Assembly: GCA_014729505.1 (NCBI GenBank)
Contig: WJJS01000015.1
Location: forward strand, 1-35,299
Direction: 5' to 3'
Length of the DNA: 35,299 bases
DNA from: Candidatus Woesearchaeota archaeon
GTDB taxonomy: Archaea; Nanobdellota; Nanobdellia; Woesearchaeales; ARS49
Below are positions 14,762 through 22,977 of the stretch, piece after piece (position 1 is the stretch's first letter; each line of letters begins with the position of its first letter). The position numbers were made by a program, and so were the translations under genes. The notes beneath the pieces were generated by a model. The model did not search any database. It saw only the letters and a list, made by a program, of their open reading frames with translations, and had not been told where the DNA came from.

Positions 14762-16142
14762 TTCCATCCCACCAACGAGGATCGTCCTCGAACGCGATAC
14801 TATTATTCTTAATGGCTGACGCCAATGTTTTGTCAAGACGCGAAAGAGCCAAATCATCGACGAGAATGTAATGCGGTCTCGCCGCAAGTAAGTCTTGGAC
14901 ATCCATTATCGTTGGGAGACCTGAATAATAATCCGTCCCATACCACAACGCATGCCACGAATGCCGCTCTCGATCCTGCATATCAAAATCAATTACGAAA
15001 TCAGGTTCAACACCGTAAACAAGAAGAGGAGCACTGTACGCGCTGGCAATGATTCCACTATCTTGATGAGCGATGAACGCTGCAGCAGCACGAAAATTAG
15101 GTTGGGGAGTCTGATCATTGAATCTGGGAACAGAAGGAACAAAGAGAAAACCCGTCCAGAGAATGGCAAGAAGTCCGAACAGTGCTATCATTTTGCCAAT
15201 ACTGGAGTGAGAAAAGCAAAAATCCAGAAGAGCGCTAGAAAGAATGAACAAGACGGGCAGCACAAAAGAAAGATATCTCATATGAATCGCGCCGCTGAAA
15301 AAAGAAGCCATACAAAACGTAGCGACGAAGATAGACCCCAGGATGACCGCATAACGAGGTTTTATCACTGCAATACCGACAAGAGCGAAAAGAATAACCG
15401 CAAAGGACGTATCGAACAAGTATCCACTATAAAATCTTGACAAATTAATAAGAGTGTAATGAGAAAAAAGAGAGAACGCCGTCCATGACGCATAAACTGC
15501 GAACACGAGGATGGCAAACACGAGACTCAAGGATTGCCATAGTTTGAGGTTCTTTGCGTGCTTAATCCACAAGCGTCTTTTTTCCAGAAGCAGAACCATG
15601 AGAGGGATGAAGGCAAGAGAGCCAAAGACATGAGTAAAAGACGCAAGAAAAGCAGAGCAAGCACTCAAGACAAGAAACTTGTACAATCCTTTGTCTTGCC
15701 ACCATAACGCAAAGAAAAGAGCAGCAAACAATAAGACTTCAAGTAACATATACATCCTCGCTTGCCTACTCCACAACACCTGCGTGTGTGACAGCGCGGT
15801 AAGGGCAGCAGCGCACAATCCGGCTCGCGAAGAAATCATTATAGAAGCGCAACGATACACGAGCCAGACTGCAAGCACGCCAAGAAGTACAGAAGGCAAA
15901 CGCATAGGCCATTCGCCAAATCCAAATAACACACCCATTGCCGAAAGCAGATATGTATGAGGAAGGGATCGCGCATAGAGCAGACCCGAGTCGAGGAGAG
16001 GAACACCATGCTCGAGCACTTTGATCGCAGAGAGAATAGAAAACGATTCATCAATCCAAAACGAAAGCGCTGCAAGATTCCAGACTCGTAGAAGAAAAGC
16101 GTAAAAGATAATACTGATCAGGAACAATTGACGAAAGCGCAT
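14739..16142 (-). CDS. GT39-like integral membrane glycosyltransferase
   Basis: The protein is 467 aa with one N-terminal helix, then AALSFWIDESFSILSA. D31-E32 is the GT39 catalytic acidic pair at the start of the first external loop. The following PLLDSGLLYARSLPHTYLLS and GEWPMRLPSVLLGVLAVWLVY blocks are conserved family loops. About ten further helices follow, then a ~100-residue external domain ending WWDGIRVYEMQ. It would transfer a sugar from a polyprenyl-phosphate donor on the outer face. This is the second such enzyme in the cluster, shorter than the one at 8723 and with a standard N-terminus. It has its own leaderless promoter, diverging from the large surface protein. Confidence 0.82.
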   Translation of the reverse strand: MRFRQLFLISIIFYAFLLRVWNLAALSFWIDESFSILSAIKVLEHGVPLLDSGLLYARSLPHTYLLSAMGVLFGFGEWPMRLPSVLLGVLAVWLVYRCASIMISSRAGLCAAALTALSHTQVLWSRQARMYMLLEVLLFAALFFALWWQDKGLYKFLVLSACSAFLASFTHVFGSLAFIPLMVLLLEKRRLWIKHAKNLKLWQSLSLVFAILVFAVYASWTAFSLFSHYTLINLSRFYSGYLFDTSFAVILFALVGIAVIKPRYAVILGSIFVATFCMASFFSGAIHMRYLSFVLPVLFILSSALLDFCFSHSSIGKMIALFGLLAILWTGFLFVPSVPRFNDQTPQPNFRAAAAFIAHQDSGIIASAYSAPLLVYGVEPDFVIDFDMQDRERHSWHALWYGTDYYSGLPTIMDVQDLLAARPHYILVDDLALSRLDKTLASAIKNNSIAFEDDPRWWDGIRVYEMQ

Positions 16143-16164
16143 AAGGGCAGAAAGTGAGGAATCG

Positions 16165-16170
16165 TATATA
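16165..16170 (-). promoter_or_regulatory. Box A of the second GT39 gene
   Basis: TATATA is centred about 26 nt before the minus-strand ATG at 16142. Confidence 0.55.
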
Positions 16171-16190
16171 AGTATACTTGAATCAACACA

Positions 16191-16198
16191 TTTATAAT
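16191..16198 (+). promoter_or_regulatory. Box A of the large surface protein gene
   Basis: TTTATAAT is centred about 27 nt before the ATG at 16221; it is divergent from the GT39 box with about 20 nt between them. Confidence 0.55.
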
Positions 16199-16220
16199 AG
16201 AAATGTGATTTCCATACTGA

Positions 16221-19200
16221 ATGAAAAGAGGAGGATTAGTGCAACTCTTTAAGAGAGCAGAACGACACCACGTGGTAGGGGGTTTTCTGGCCTTGCTTGT
16301 TCTCGTTGGCCTACTCCTCATTGGGCCTGCAAAAGCAATCACGCTTGTTATTCAATCGAGCGGCACTGCAACAGCAGGACAATCAACAACACTCACCATA
16401 CCAATAGTGTTGGATGACGCTTCTGAAAAATTCCCAAAGAATCTCGATTTCAATCTTCATATCGGAGCGGATTCTTGTGTGTTTAATATTACTAATAGGG
16501 AGTGTTCAATTACTGGGACGACAATAAGTGTTTCAGGGCTGGTTGATGAGTCAACAGCAGCAGGATTTCTCGAAGGATATGGAAATAATAGTGGCGTTTT
16601 AGAAAACTTCTCCAAATCATATCCCTCAGGACAAGTCTATCCCTTTGCTGGCTACGGTTATGGATACGGTTACGCCAGTGCAAACGAAACTACTGTCTTC
16701 ACGTTTAACGTGAACTGGGTGCCCTCGTGTGATGATGGAGGAACAAATGTATCTGTTACATTTGAAGTTGACAACGGCGACGGCAGCCGCTTTACCACAG
16801 AAAGTGAAACGATCATCGAAGTACAAGATGTACCCAATTGTACAGCACAAATTGAACAAGCTCATGTAAACGCGACTGACAATCCAGACAACACCACTAC
16901 GGCAAACCTTTCTGCTCAAATGATCAACCGACAACAGGCAAGTAATTTTGATATTATCACCTGGTCTGTCGATGGAATACCTTTAACCGTAGCCCGCCTT
17001 CCCTTTGAAGGTAGCAGTTCTGGAACCAGTACCAAAGAGTACTCAAGTGAAGGCACTGCAGCAGTGTCTGGAGCAACATATCACAGCACTGGAGGATTTG
17101 AAGATTCAGGCTATTACAGTTTTGAAAAAACAGACAGCATCACCATACCCCATAATTCCGCGCTCACACCAGGCAATCTCACCATTTCTATGTGGTTAGA
17201 TCCAAAACCTTCCGTAGAATTTGGAATTTACACACAAGCAGAGTATAATGAAACAGACAACGGAACGGTATATCCCGAGCATCGAGAAATCGGCAACGGA
17301 GACATTGCAGAACTCGGTCCACAACACCGCTTTGCATGGACACTCGATGAGATTGGTGACTATGACGGGGACGGTATCAATGAGATTATTGCCTCGACGA
17401 ATCACCAAGATGGTTCAGATAATTACACAATCTACGTTATCTTCCTCAACGCTTCTGGGAACGTGAAGAAATACACCGCAATAAATCGGAACAATCCTTC
17501 AGGAAATGAACCAACTTCTGGGAGACTCTATGGATGGATTGCAACGGCAATAGGAGATTTGGACGGTAATGGTGCTAGGGATATTGTTACCACGACAAAC
17601 GAAACATGGATTATCCTCTATATGAACACGAGCGGACACGTTATAAGCTCTCAAGAGAATACGTACGCGCTAACGCCGGGAGATATCGGCAATCCGTTTA
17701 ATCTCATGGCTCGAGGAATAGGAGACGTTAATGGAGATAATATTACCGATCTAGTTCTCTCAGATCCTACTATTCCCCATCCGGTGGACTTTGTCGTATG
17801 GCCACGATCGGGAGGAGGAAACACAGAAATGTGGGTACTTCTTCTCGACAATAGTACGGGAATGGCAAAGGGAGGATCACATATCACTTCAGCTTCGCAT
17901 CCTGCACTGGCGAATATTGACAACGCAACAATAGGAGATGCGGGAATCGGGAGATTTGTTGATCCCATAGGGGATCTTGATGACGACGGAGTGCCAGATA
18001 TAGCTACCTCAGCATACCAATGGGACGAAGTCTTTATCATGTTTCTCAATGCGGATGGAAGTATCAAGAACATCTCAATCATACGGCCAGAAGGCAGTTA
18101 TCACGGCGGAATCGGCGGTACACAACCAGTCAAAGGTAATTTTTATGGAACGGTACGCATTCCCATTACAGTGCCCGCAAACAGCATACGTCCAAGTTTT
18201 GGTTGCGGCATAGGAGAAATGCCCGATATTGACGGTGACGGTAATCAAGAACTCTTCGTGGGTGCGTGCTACGAATGGGACGGCGCGATCTATGGAGAAG
18301 GATATGTCCTTGCACTGCGCGATGACGGATCAGTAAAACAGTTCGAAGAACTACGGCGATACAGTCCCTTTGACAGAGAAACATATGACTGCTTTGGCAG
18401 CAGTTTCGCCTACATTGGTGATGTTAACGGAGACACGTTTGGTGACTTCGCATTAGGAAAACCACTCAACAATTACGGAGGAGAGTTAGAAACAGATTCA
18501 GGAACGTTTGACTTTGTACCATTCAGACATTTAGTAAATCCACCATCAAGCACGCCGCAAGTGTCAGGAAAAACTGGCTCATATGGTATCAGCGTTGATG
18601 ACTCAACCACCACGTTTACGATTAACGGAGTTGATCTTGAAGTGCCAACACGCTATGGTTTCCACCACCTTGGAGCAACGTATAATGGTAACGAACAAAA
18701 AATCTTTATCGACGGGGTTTTAGAAGCAAGCAACACCGTTGGTGAGAGTATCAATACTACCACCCAAAATTTGGTCTTGGGTTCGGGTTACTGGGGAGAT
18801 CTCGACGATTTCACGATCTTTAACAGAGCACTCTCTGAGGCCCAGTTGGCCTCTATTGCAGAAAATGGATTTACCACTATAGTATCACAAGAAACAAATC
18901 CCAGAGAAGTGTGGGAAGCATGCATCACACCAAATTATAATGGAGACGGAACAACGCGGTGCGGCAACATTACAATACTCAATTATTTGCTCACCAGTGT
19001 CTCTTCACCTTTTGAAGTGAAGGTAGGACAACGAGTACTTACAAACGGATCGGGTCAAGACGGCAATCCTTTACTTACGATCGGCAACAGTACGCTCGGC
19101 ACGCGGTTTAGAGGTCAAGCAAATTTTGTGTCAGGAAATGTCGATCTTACAGGACTTATTTTTGATGCAACCCCCACAAGCACTGTCATCAACACTTCTG

Positions 19201-19838
19201 GAACTGTAGGACTTGGATCTACATTTAGCTTGTTCGTACCAGATACGGGAGAGGGAGTGACAATCTGTCCAGGAGCAACTACAATCAGTAGTGTAAACAG
19301 AGGATGTCCGGGACGAGTGTTTATCAGTCCCTTTCAGATTTCGACAGGAGAAAATGTAAGCGGATACACTGCAGCTTACGAAGAAGGATATATCAGAGTA
19401 GACGGACTTACCGGAACGGGAATAACTGTTGGCGGAACAACAAAACTCGTCATATACGACGAGGAAGATCCTGAAGGAGGGGCCGTTAGTAAAGTGCAAG
19501 GAGACACAGTGCTTTTTACAGCAAACTATACGAACGCCACAAGCAATGAATCAATCCAAGGTACCTGCAATATCAGCATCGCAACTGTTGTCAGCGATGC
19601 AGGAATGACATTTAATTTGTCAGGAACAGAACAATACACGTACAATGTCACGATCGACAGTCTTGGCAATATCACTTGGAACGTCACATGTACAAATACT
19701 GTAGGGTTTGACAATCTTACCGCGACTGATTACATCATTTTGGAATCGTCAGCACCAGTACCAGAATTCTCGACGATAGCTCTTCTTGCAGCGCTCATGG
19801 TGGTAGTTGGAGGATTCTTAGTTCTACGAAAAAAATGA
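16221..19838 (+). CDS. Large secreted surface protein: FG-GAP propeller within a split LamG domain, PEF-CTERM-like tail
   Basis: The protein is 1205 aa. Residues 1-40 hold a basic stretch and a hydrophobic signal (LALLVLVGLLLIGPAKA). Residues 40-200 are a beta domain, possibly cohesin-like, with a GYGYGYGYA tract. At about 257-335 comes the front half of a LamG domain, ending LTISMWLDPK. About 375-745 holds six FG-GAP-type calcium blades (for example GDYDGDGINE, GDLDDDGVPD, PDIDGDGNQE). At about 780-885 the LamG domain resumes (YGISVDD, HHLGATYNG, IFIDGVLEAS, DDFTIFNRALS). Several beta regions follow. The end is PVPEFSTIALLAALM, a hydrophobic helix and RKK, a PEF-CTERM-like sorting signal. 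Many N-x-S/T sequons occur. It is probably anchored outside the cell and glycosylated by the adjacent cluster; binding partner unknown. Confidence 0.85.
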   Translation: MKRGGLVQLFKRAERHHVVGGFLALLVLVGLLLIGPAKAITLVIQSSGTATAGQSTTLTIPIVLDDASEKFPKNLDFNLHIGADSCVFNITNRECSITGTTISVSGLVDESTAAGFLEGYGNNSGVLENFSKSYPSGQVYPFAGYGYGYGYASANETTVFTFNVNWVPSCDDGGTNVSVTFEVDNGDGSRFTTESETIIEVQDVPNCTAQIEQAHVNATDNPDNTTTANLSAQMINRQQASNFDIITWSVDGIPLTVARLPFEGSSSGTSTKEYSSEGTAAVSGATYHSTGGFEDSGYYSFEKTDSITIPHNSALTPGNLTISMWLDPKPSVEFGIYTQAEYNETDNGTVYPEHREIGNGDIAELGPQHRFAWTLDEIGDYDGDGINEIIASTNHQDGSDNYTIYVIFLNASGNVKKYTAINRNNPSGNEPTSGRLYGWIATAIGDLDGNGARDIVTTTNETWIILYMNTSGHVISSQENTYALTPGDIGNPFNLMARGIGDVNGDNITDLVLSDPTIPHPVDFVVWPRSGGGNTEMWVLLLDNSTGMAKGGSHITSASHPALANIDNATIGDAGIGRFVDPIGDLDDDGVPDIATSAYQWDEVFIMFLNADGSIKNISIIRPEGSYHGGIGGTQPVKGNFYGTVRIPITVPANSIRPSFGCGIGEMPDIDGDGNQELFVGACYEWDGAIYGEGYVLALRDDGSVKQFEELRRYSPFDRETYDCFGSSFAYIGDVNGDTFGDFALGKPLNNYGGELETDSGTFDFVPFRHLVNPPSSTPQVSGKTGSYGISVDDSTTTFTINGVDLEVPTRYGFHHLGATYNGNEQKIFIDGVLEASNTVGESINTTTQNLVLGSGYWGDLDDFTIFNRALSEAQLASIAENGFTTIVSQETNPREVWEACITPNYNGDGTTRCGNITILNYLLTSVSSPFEVKVGQRVLTNGSGQDGNPLLTIGNSTLGTRFRGQANFVSGNVDLTGLIFDATPTSTVINTSGTVGLGSTFSLFVPDTGEGVTICPGATTISSVNRGCPGRVFISPFQISTGENVSGYTAAYEEGYIRVDGLTGTGITVGGTTKLVIYDEEDPEGGAVSKVQGDTVLFTANYTNATSNESIQGTCNISIATVVSDAGMTFNLSGTEQYTYNVTIDSLGNITWNVTCTNTVGFDNLTATDYIILESSAPVPEFSTIALLAALMVVVGGFLVLRKK

Positions 19839-19868
19839 TATTGCGAAGAATAGATCGCACTCGCTAAA

Positions 19869-19876
19869 TATATTTA
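19869..19876 (+). promoter_or_regulatory. Box A of the methyltransferase pair
   Basis: TATATTTA is centred about 27 nt before the ATG at 19900, consistent with a leaderless start. Confidence 0.55.
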
Positions 19877-19899
19877 TCTGCACTTTACAAACACAATAC

Positions 19900-20427
19900 A
19901 TGATCGATGAATACCATGACTACATTACTAGAGTATCACAACCGCACATGGCAATTTCACTTGAAGCAGCGCAGTTTCTCCACTTGTGGTGCCAAGTTTA
20001 CAAACCGCAGCGCATAGTTGATTTAGGATCTGGGTTTAGCTCGTATGTGTTTCGTCACTATCAACAAAAAAGCAAGAATCGAGTAACGGTCGTTAGCGTG
20101 GACGACAATCAGGAGTGGTTAAAGCGTACAAAGAATTTCTTACAACAGCATTATTTATCGACCGAACATCTTATTTTATATGACAAATTTCTGGCAAAGC
20201 CTAAACAATTTGACTTGTGGTTCTACGATTTAGGAAGTATATCTACAAGAATAAAAGAAATGCCAAAGATACTTCAATGGTCACGCGATGCTTTTCTTAT
20301 CATGGACGACGCTCACAAAAAACGCATGCGCAAGAGCATCAATATGCTCAATATGCGACGAATTCACGCGCTTACCAGAACAACAGACAGTATAGGTCGT
20401 TTCGCTGCACTGGTGTATCCAGAATGA
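19900..20427 (+). CDS. Class I SAM-dependent methyltransferase-like protein
   Basis: The protein is 175 aa. IVDLGSGFSSYVF (about residues 39-51) is the glycine-rich SAM-binding motif I. VVSVDDNQEWL is the acidic motif II that would hold the ribose hydroxyls. FDLWFYDLGS is motif IV, and FLIMDDAHKKRMR fits motif V/VI of small-molecule or sugar methyltransferases. It is compact, with little beyond the Rossmann core. It overlaps the next gene as ATGA. Position next to the surface protein and glycan cluster suggests methylation of a glycan or lipid carrier, but the substrate is not shown by sequence. Confidence 0.75.
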   Translation: MIDEYHDYITRVSQPHMAISLEAAQFLHLWCQVYKPQRIVDLGSGFSSYVFRHYQQKSKNRVTVVSVDDNQEWLKRTKNFLQQHYLSTEHLILYDKFLAKPKQFDLWFYDLGSISTRIKEMPKILQWSRDAFLIMDDAHKKRMRKSINMLNMRRIHALTRTTDSIGRFAALVYPE

Positions 20428-21257
20428 TAGTCACACGACTGTTTACACGGCTGCCAACTTCCCACCAACTATTTCTCAAGAAATGGTATCGCTATACGCG
20501 ACACCTGTTAAAAGTGCTGCCATGGATACCTCAAAATCTTTCAGTAGCATTGCGCAGGAACCAGAAAGACACCGTAATACTGAATGCTTATGAACAAAAA
20601 TTCTTCTCACAAAACGGGGAGGACGGCATACTACGACAAATATTTGCAATCATCGGAACAACTAACAAGCATAGTGTGGAGTTCGGTGCTGGAGATGGCA
20701 TAGAATGTAATACCAGATTGCTACATCATAAAGGATGGGCCTGTCTTTGGCTTGACGCAGAACCGCCTGCGTTTAGCAAAGTCAATAAAGAATTCATTAC
20801 TGCTGAAAACATCAACGAGATCTTTGTGCGCTACAAAGTACCAAAAGAACTCGACTTGCTCTCGATAGACATAGACTTCAATGACTACTGGATATGGAAA
20901 GTATTGCGCTATCGCCCAAGAGTAGTTGTGATAGAGTACAATGCACATATTCCTCCAACGAAAAGCCTGGTGGTACCGTACCAGCCTCGACGAAAAACCC
21001 AGTTCACTAGTTTTTTTGGAGCAAGTCTCTTAGCGCTTGTCAAACTTGGGAAAAAGAAGGGTTATACTCTCGTCGCATGTGACAGCACCGGCATCAATGC
21101 TTTTTTTGTACGGAATGATGTTCTTCCCGCACAATTCAAAAAAAGATCTGTAAAAGAACTTTATCGTCCAGTAGGATATGGCATGAAGAAAAATGGACGA
21201 TATATTGGTCATGCTCATAGCGATGAAAATATGCTAAAACTAGACCAATCCATTTAA
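20424..21257 (+). CDS. FkbM-like methyltransferase-fold protein
   Basis: The product is 277 aa from the ATG at 20424, chosen because it forms an ATGA overlap with the preceding stop; a longer in-frame extension upstream lies within that gene. The N-terminal ~60 residues are basic. The core begins FFSQNGEDGILRQIF, then VEFGAGDGIECNTRLL (SAM motif I-like), WACLWLDAEP (motif II) and LDLLSIDIDFNDYWIWKVL. This order is typical of FkbM-related proteins in capsule and glycan loci, where they are presumed O-methyltransferases. It is co-transcribed with the methyltransferase-like gene upstream. The activity is inferred. Confidence 0.72.
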   Translation: MIVTRLFTRLPTSHQLFLKKWYRYTRHLLKVLPWIPQNLSVALRRNQKDTVILNAYEQKFFSQNGEDGILRQIFAIIGTTNKHSVEFGAGDGIECNTRLLHHKGWACLWLDAEPPAFSKVNKEFITAENINEIFVRYKVPKELDLLSIDIDFNDYWIWKVLRYRPRVVVIEYNAHIPPTKSLVVPYQPRRKTQFTSFFGASLLALVKLGKKKGYTLVACDSTGINAFFVRNDVLPAQFKKRSVKELYRPVGYGMKKNGRYIGHAHSDENMLKLDQSI

Positions 21258-21270
21258 CAAAAGACACTCC

Positions 21271-21570
21271 TCATGACTGAGCGGCCCAATACACGTGAGG
21301 ATGCTTGTTAAGATATCGGAGAATCCGACTCTTTTCTTTATCATCAAGCGTTTCTAACTGAAAAAATAAACGATACTGTTCACAACCCATCATTGCAGGA
21401 TTAATAATCGCTGAACATGAGGTGATCACATTCTTTTGTTGCAAGCGTTTAAACCGATAATCCGTGACCTGCTGACTCAAGCGAACATGCTTAGCAAGAC
21501 TGGAAATACTTATTTTCGGATTGGCATCAAGTTCTGAGATAATCTTACAGTCTTTTTTATCGGGTTTCAT
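21271..21570 (-). CDS. Lrp/AsnC-type transcriptional regulator, 3'-truncated
   Basis: The protein is 99 aa. DKKDCKIISELDANPKISISSLAKHVRLSQQVTDYRFKRL is a complete AsnC-type helix-turn-helix. NVITSCSAIINPAMMG is the linker strand to the ligand-sensing part, and CEQYRLFFQLETLDD starts that domain. The protein then stops after HVYWAAQS, about 50 residues short of the smallest Lrp proteins. Only 13 nt separate its stop from the FkbM-like gene on the other strand, so the missing portion appears deleted. It overlaps the nitroreductase stop as ATGA. DNA binding may remain, while ligand sensing and oligomerisation are probably lost. Confidence 0.7.
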   Translation of the reverse strand: MKPDKKDCKIISELDANPKISISSLAKHVRLSQQVTDYRFKRLQQKNVITSCSAIINPAMMGCEQYRLFFQLETLDDKEKSRILRYLNKHPHVYWAAQS

Positions 21571-22169
21571 TGCACCAGTAGCTCTTCTTTGTCAAATCGT
21601 ATTCTCGGGCCCTGCTTGTCTTTTACATAGCCAATAGGGACGAGAACCGTTGGCACGAGATACGATGGCAATTCCAAGATCTTACTATACTCTTTAGATA
21701 AGAATCCTTCCATAGGACAAGAAGCAAAACCAAGAGCAGTAGCGCCGAGAAGAGCATAAGTCATGGCGATGTAGGCTTGCTTTTGGCACCAGACAAGGAA
21801 CTGTTCCTCTGACAATGACTGCGCCCAGTCTCTCATTGTTCCAATGTATTGCTTTATTTTCTTTTGCGGCATGCCCGTTTCTTTCATCAAATTCTCATAC
21901 CGATCAATGCGCTGCGCAACTCTTGTGTCAGCACAAAACACCAACAAATGAGAACAAGTCGTAATCTGTTCTTGACAATAAGAGACAGGAAACAGTTTTT
22001 CTTTTGTCTTTTTATCAGTAACAATCTTGATTTGCCATGTTTGCAGACCAAAAGAAGAAGGAGCCAATCGAACACTATCCACAAGCTCATCAACCTTATT
22101 TTCGGGAATACGCCTGTCAGCAAATTTCTTACAAGCATAGCGCTTACGAATGACGTTTCCAAACTGCAT
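21567..22169 (-). CDS. Nitroreductase-family flavoprotein
   Basis: The protein is 200 aa. The N-terminus MQFGNVIRKRYACKKFADRRI carries the R-x-S/A-x-(R/K)-x-F FMN-phosphate motif of the family. LAPSSFGLQTWQIKIV is the conserved APSSxNxQPW-like segment, with G-L in place of N and T in place of P. The GATALGFASCPMEGF and PTVLVPIGY blocks are the second half of the FMN site. Such enzymes use NAD(P)H to reduce nitro compounds, quinones or flavins. A TATAAG-type box lies about 24 nt upstream. It is coupled to a truncated Lrp/AsnC regulator, a common pairing for redox or stress genes. The physiological substrate is unknown. Confidence 0.85.
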   Translation of the reverse strand: MQFGNVIRKRYACKKFADRRIPENKVDELVDSVRLAPSSFGLQTWQIKIVTDKKTKEKLFPVSYCQEQITTCSHLLVFCADTRVAQRIDRYENLMKETGMPQKKIKQYIGTMRDWAQSLSEEQFLVWCQKQAYIAMTYALLGATALGFASCPMEGFLSKEYSKILELPSYLVPTVLVPIGYVKDKQGPRIRFDKEELLVQ

Positions 22170-22203
22170 ACCACCACAAAATCATAGAACTATAAGAGTT
22201 TTT

Positions 22204-22911
22204 CTACCGCCTCACTATCATAGCGGACTTTGCAGCATGATACCCCTGCATGATCAACGCTTCAAACTCTTCAACAGGTATCAAAAAAGGAGATCCAAGA
22301 CGCAATCCGAGAGGAAGAGATTTTGAAGGAACAATACGAAACGTGGCATGCAGTTTTCCATAAGGGTCGAGTGCAATAGTATCGCCTGCAACCTTGCCAA
22401 AACCGCCAGAAAAACCTCCATCGAGAAACACTCTAGACTCTTCAACAGCGATAAAACCAGTGAGAAAAGGAATAGTAGAACTTGCAACCGCAAGACGATG
22501 AATGTTCTCAGGAGCACGCCCGTCGACACGAATAATGCGAGATTTTAGTGTTGGAAAAAGCTCCACCACCTTAATACCAAACTCAAAAGAAGGACGAAAC
22601 TTCTCAAAAAAGCCATACTCTTCAAGCACTCGATGAGAATCATCATGCAACGCGCGAGTCATGCGACGCCAATAACGAAAGCGATTCTTTTTTTGCCAAA
22701 GCGCATAGTACTTTGGCGCTCGAGAAATCCAATCATCAAGTATTTCAGCACCTAACCCGAGAAAAATGCCGGACCATGCGCCACCGCTAGAACCAAGAAC
22801 GCGATCAATCTTAACGTTTTGTTCCAGCAAGGATTTCAACGCTCCCAACTGCCACAAATAATTGATACCACAACTAGGCAATAACAAAGTAACCCCCATG
22901 CTTGTACACAT
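22204..22911 (-). CDS. Patatin-like phospholipase
   Basis: The protein is 235 aa. The nucleophile elbow is GSSGG (residues 40-44, Ser42) within RVLGSSGGAWSGIFLG. The catalytic Asp is D164 in FLDGGFSGG, the D-G-G motif that completes the Ser-Asp dyad of patatins. The usual N-terminal G-G-G-x-(R/K)-G oxyanion motif is replaced by PSCGINYLWQLG, which keeps only part of the glycines. AGGAGC precedes the ATG at 22911 by about 5 nt; a second ATG at 22899 is possible. Patatins hydrolyse acyl ester bonds of lipids. Archaeal membranes mostly use ether lipids, so the natural substrate is open. No membrane segment is visible. Confidence 0.75.
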   Translation of the reverse strand: MCTSMGVTLLLPSCGINYLWQLGALKSLLEQNVKIDRVLGSSGGAWSGIFLGLGAEILDDWISRAPKYYALWQKKNRFRYWRRMTRALHDDSHRVLEEYGFFEKFRPSFEFGIKVVELFPTLKSRIIRVDGRAPENIHRLAVASSTIPFLTGFIAVEESRVFLDGGFSGGFGKVAGDTIALDPYGKLHATFRIVPSKSLPLGLRLGSPFLIPVEEFEALIMQGYHAAKSAMIVRR

Positions 22912-22948
22912 GTTTTGCTCCTATATTTGCTTTTTGCAGTCGCAACAC

Positions 22949-22956
22949 ATAAAAAG
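22949..22956 (+). promoter_or_regulatory. Possible box A of the unknown gene plus adk
   Basis: ATAAAAAG is centred about 25 nt before the ATG at 22978. It is less perfect than other boxes here but supports that start over the TTG at 22915. Confidence 0.35.
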
Positions 22957-22977
22957 CAAGCTGCACTAAAGACCTAT

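Noticed and set aside
14952-15440. 162-aa plus-strand frame antisense to the second GT39 gene
   Set aside because: It is a low-complexity Lys/Arg/Asn-rich shadow; the minus-strand frame has clear GT39 motifs.
17651-18082. 143-aa minus-strand frame inside the surface protein gene
   Set aside because: The plus strand encodes well-formed FG-GAP blades here; the reverse frame has no motif or promoter.
20217-20423. N-terminal extension of the FkbM-like protein
   Set aside because: It would overlap ~200 nt of the preceding methyltransferase gene, and the ATG at 20424 forms a normal ATGA overlap.
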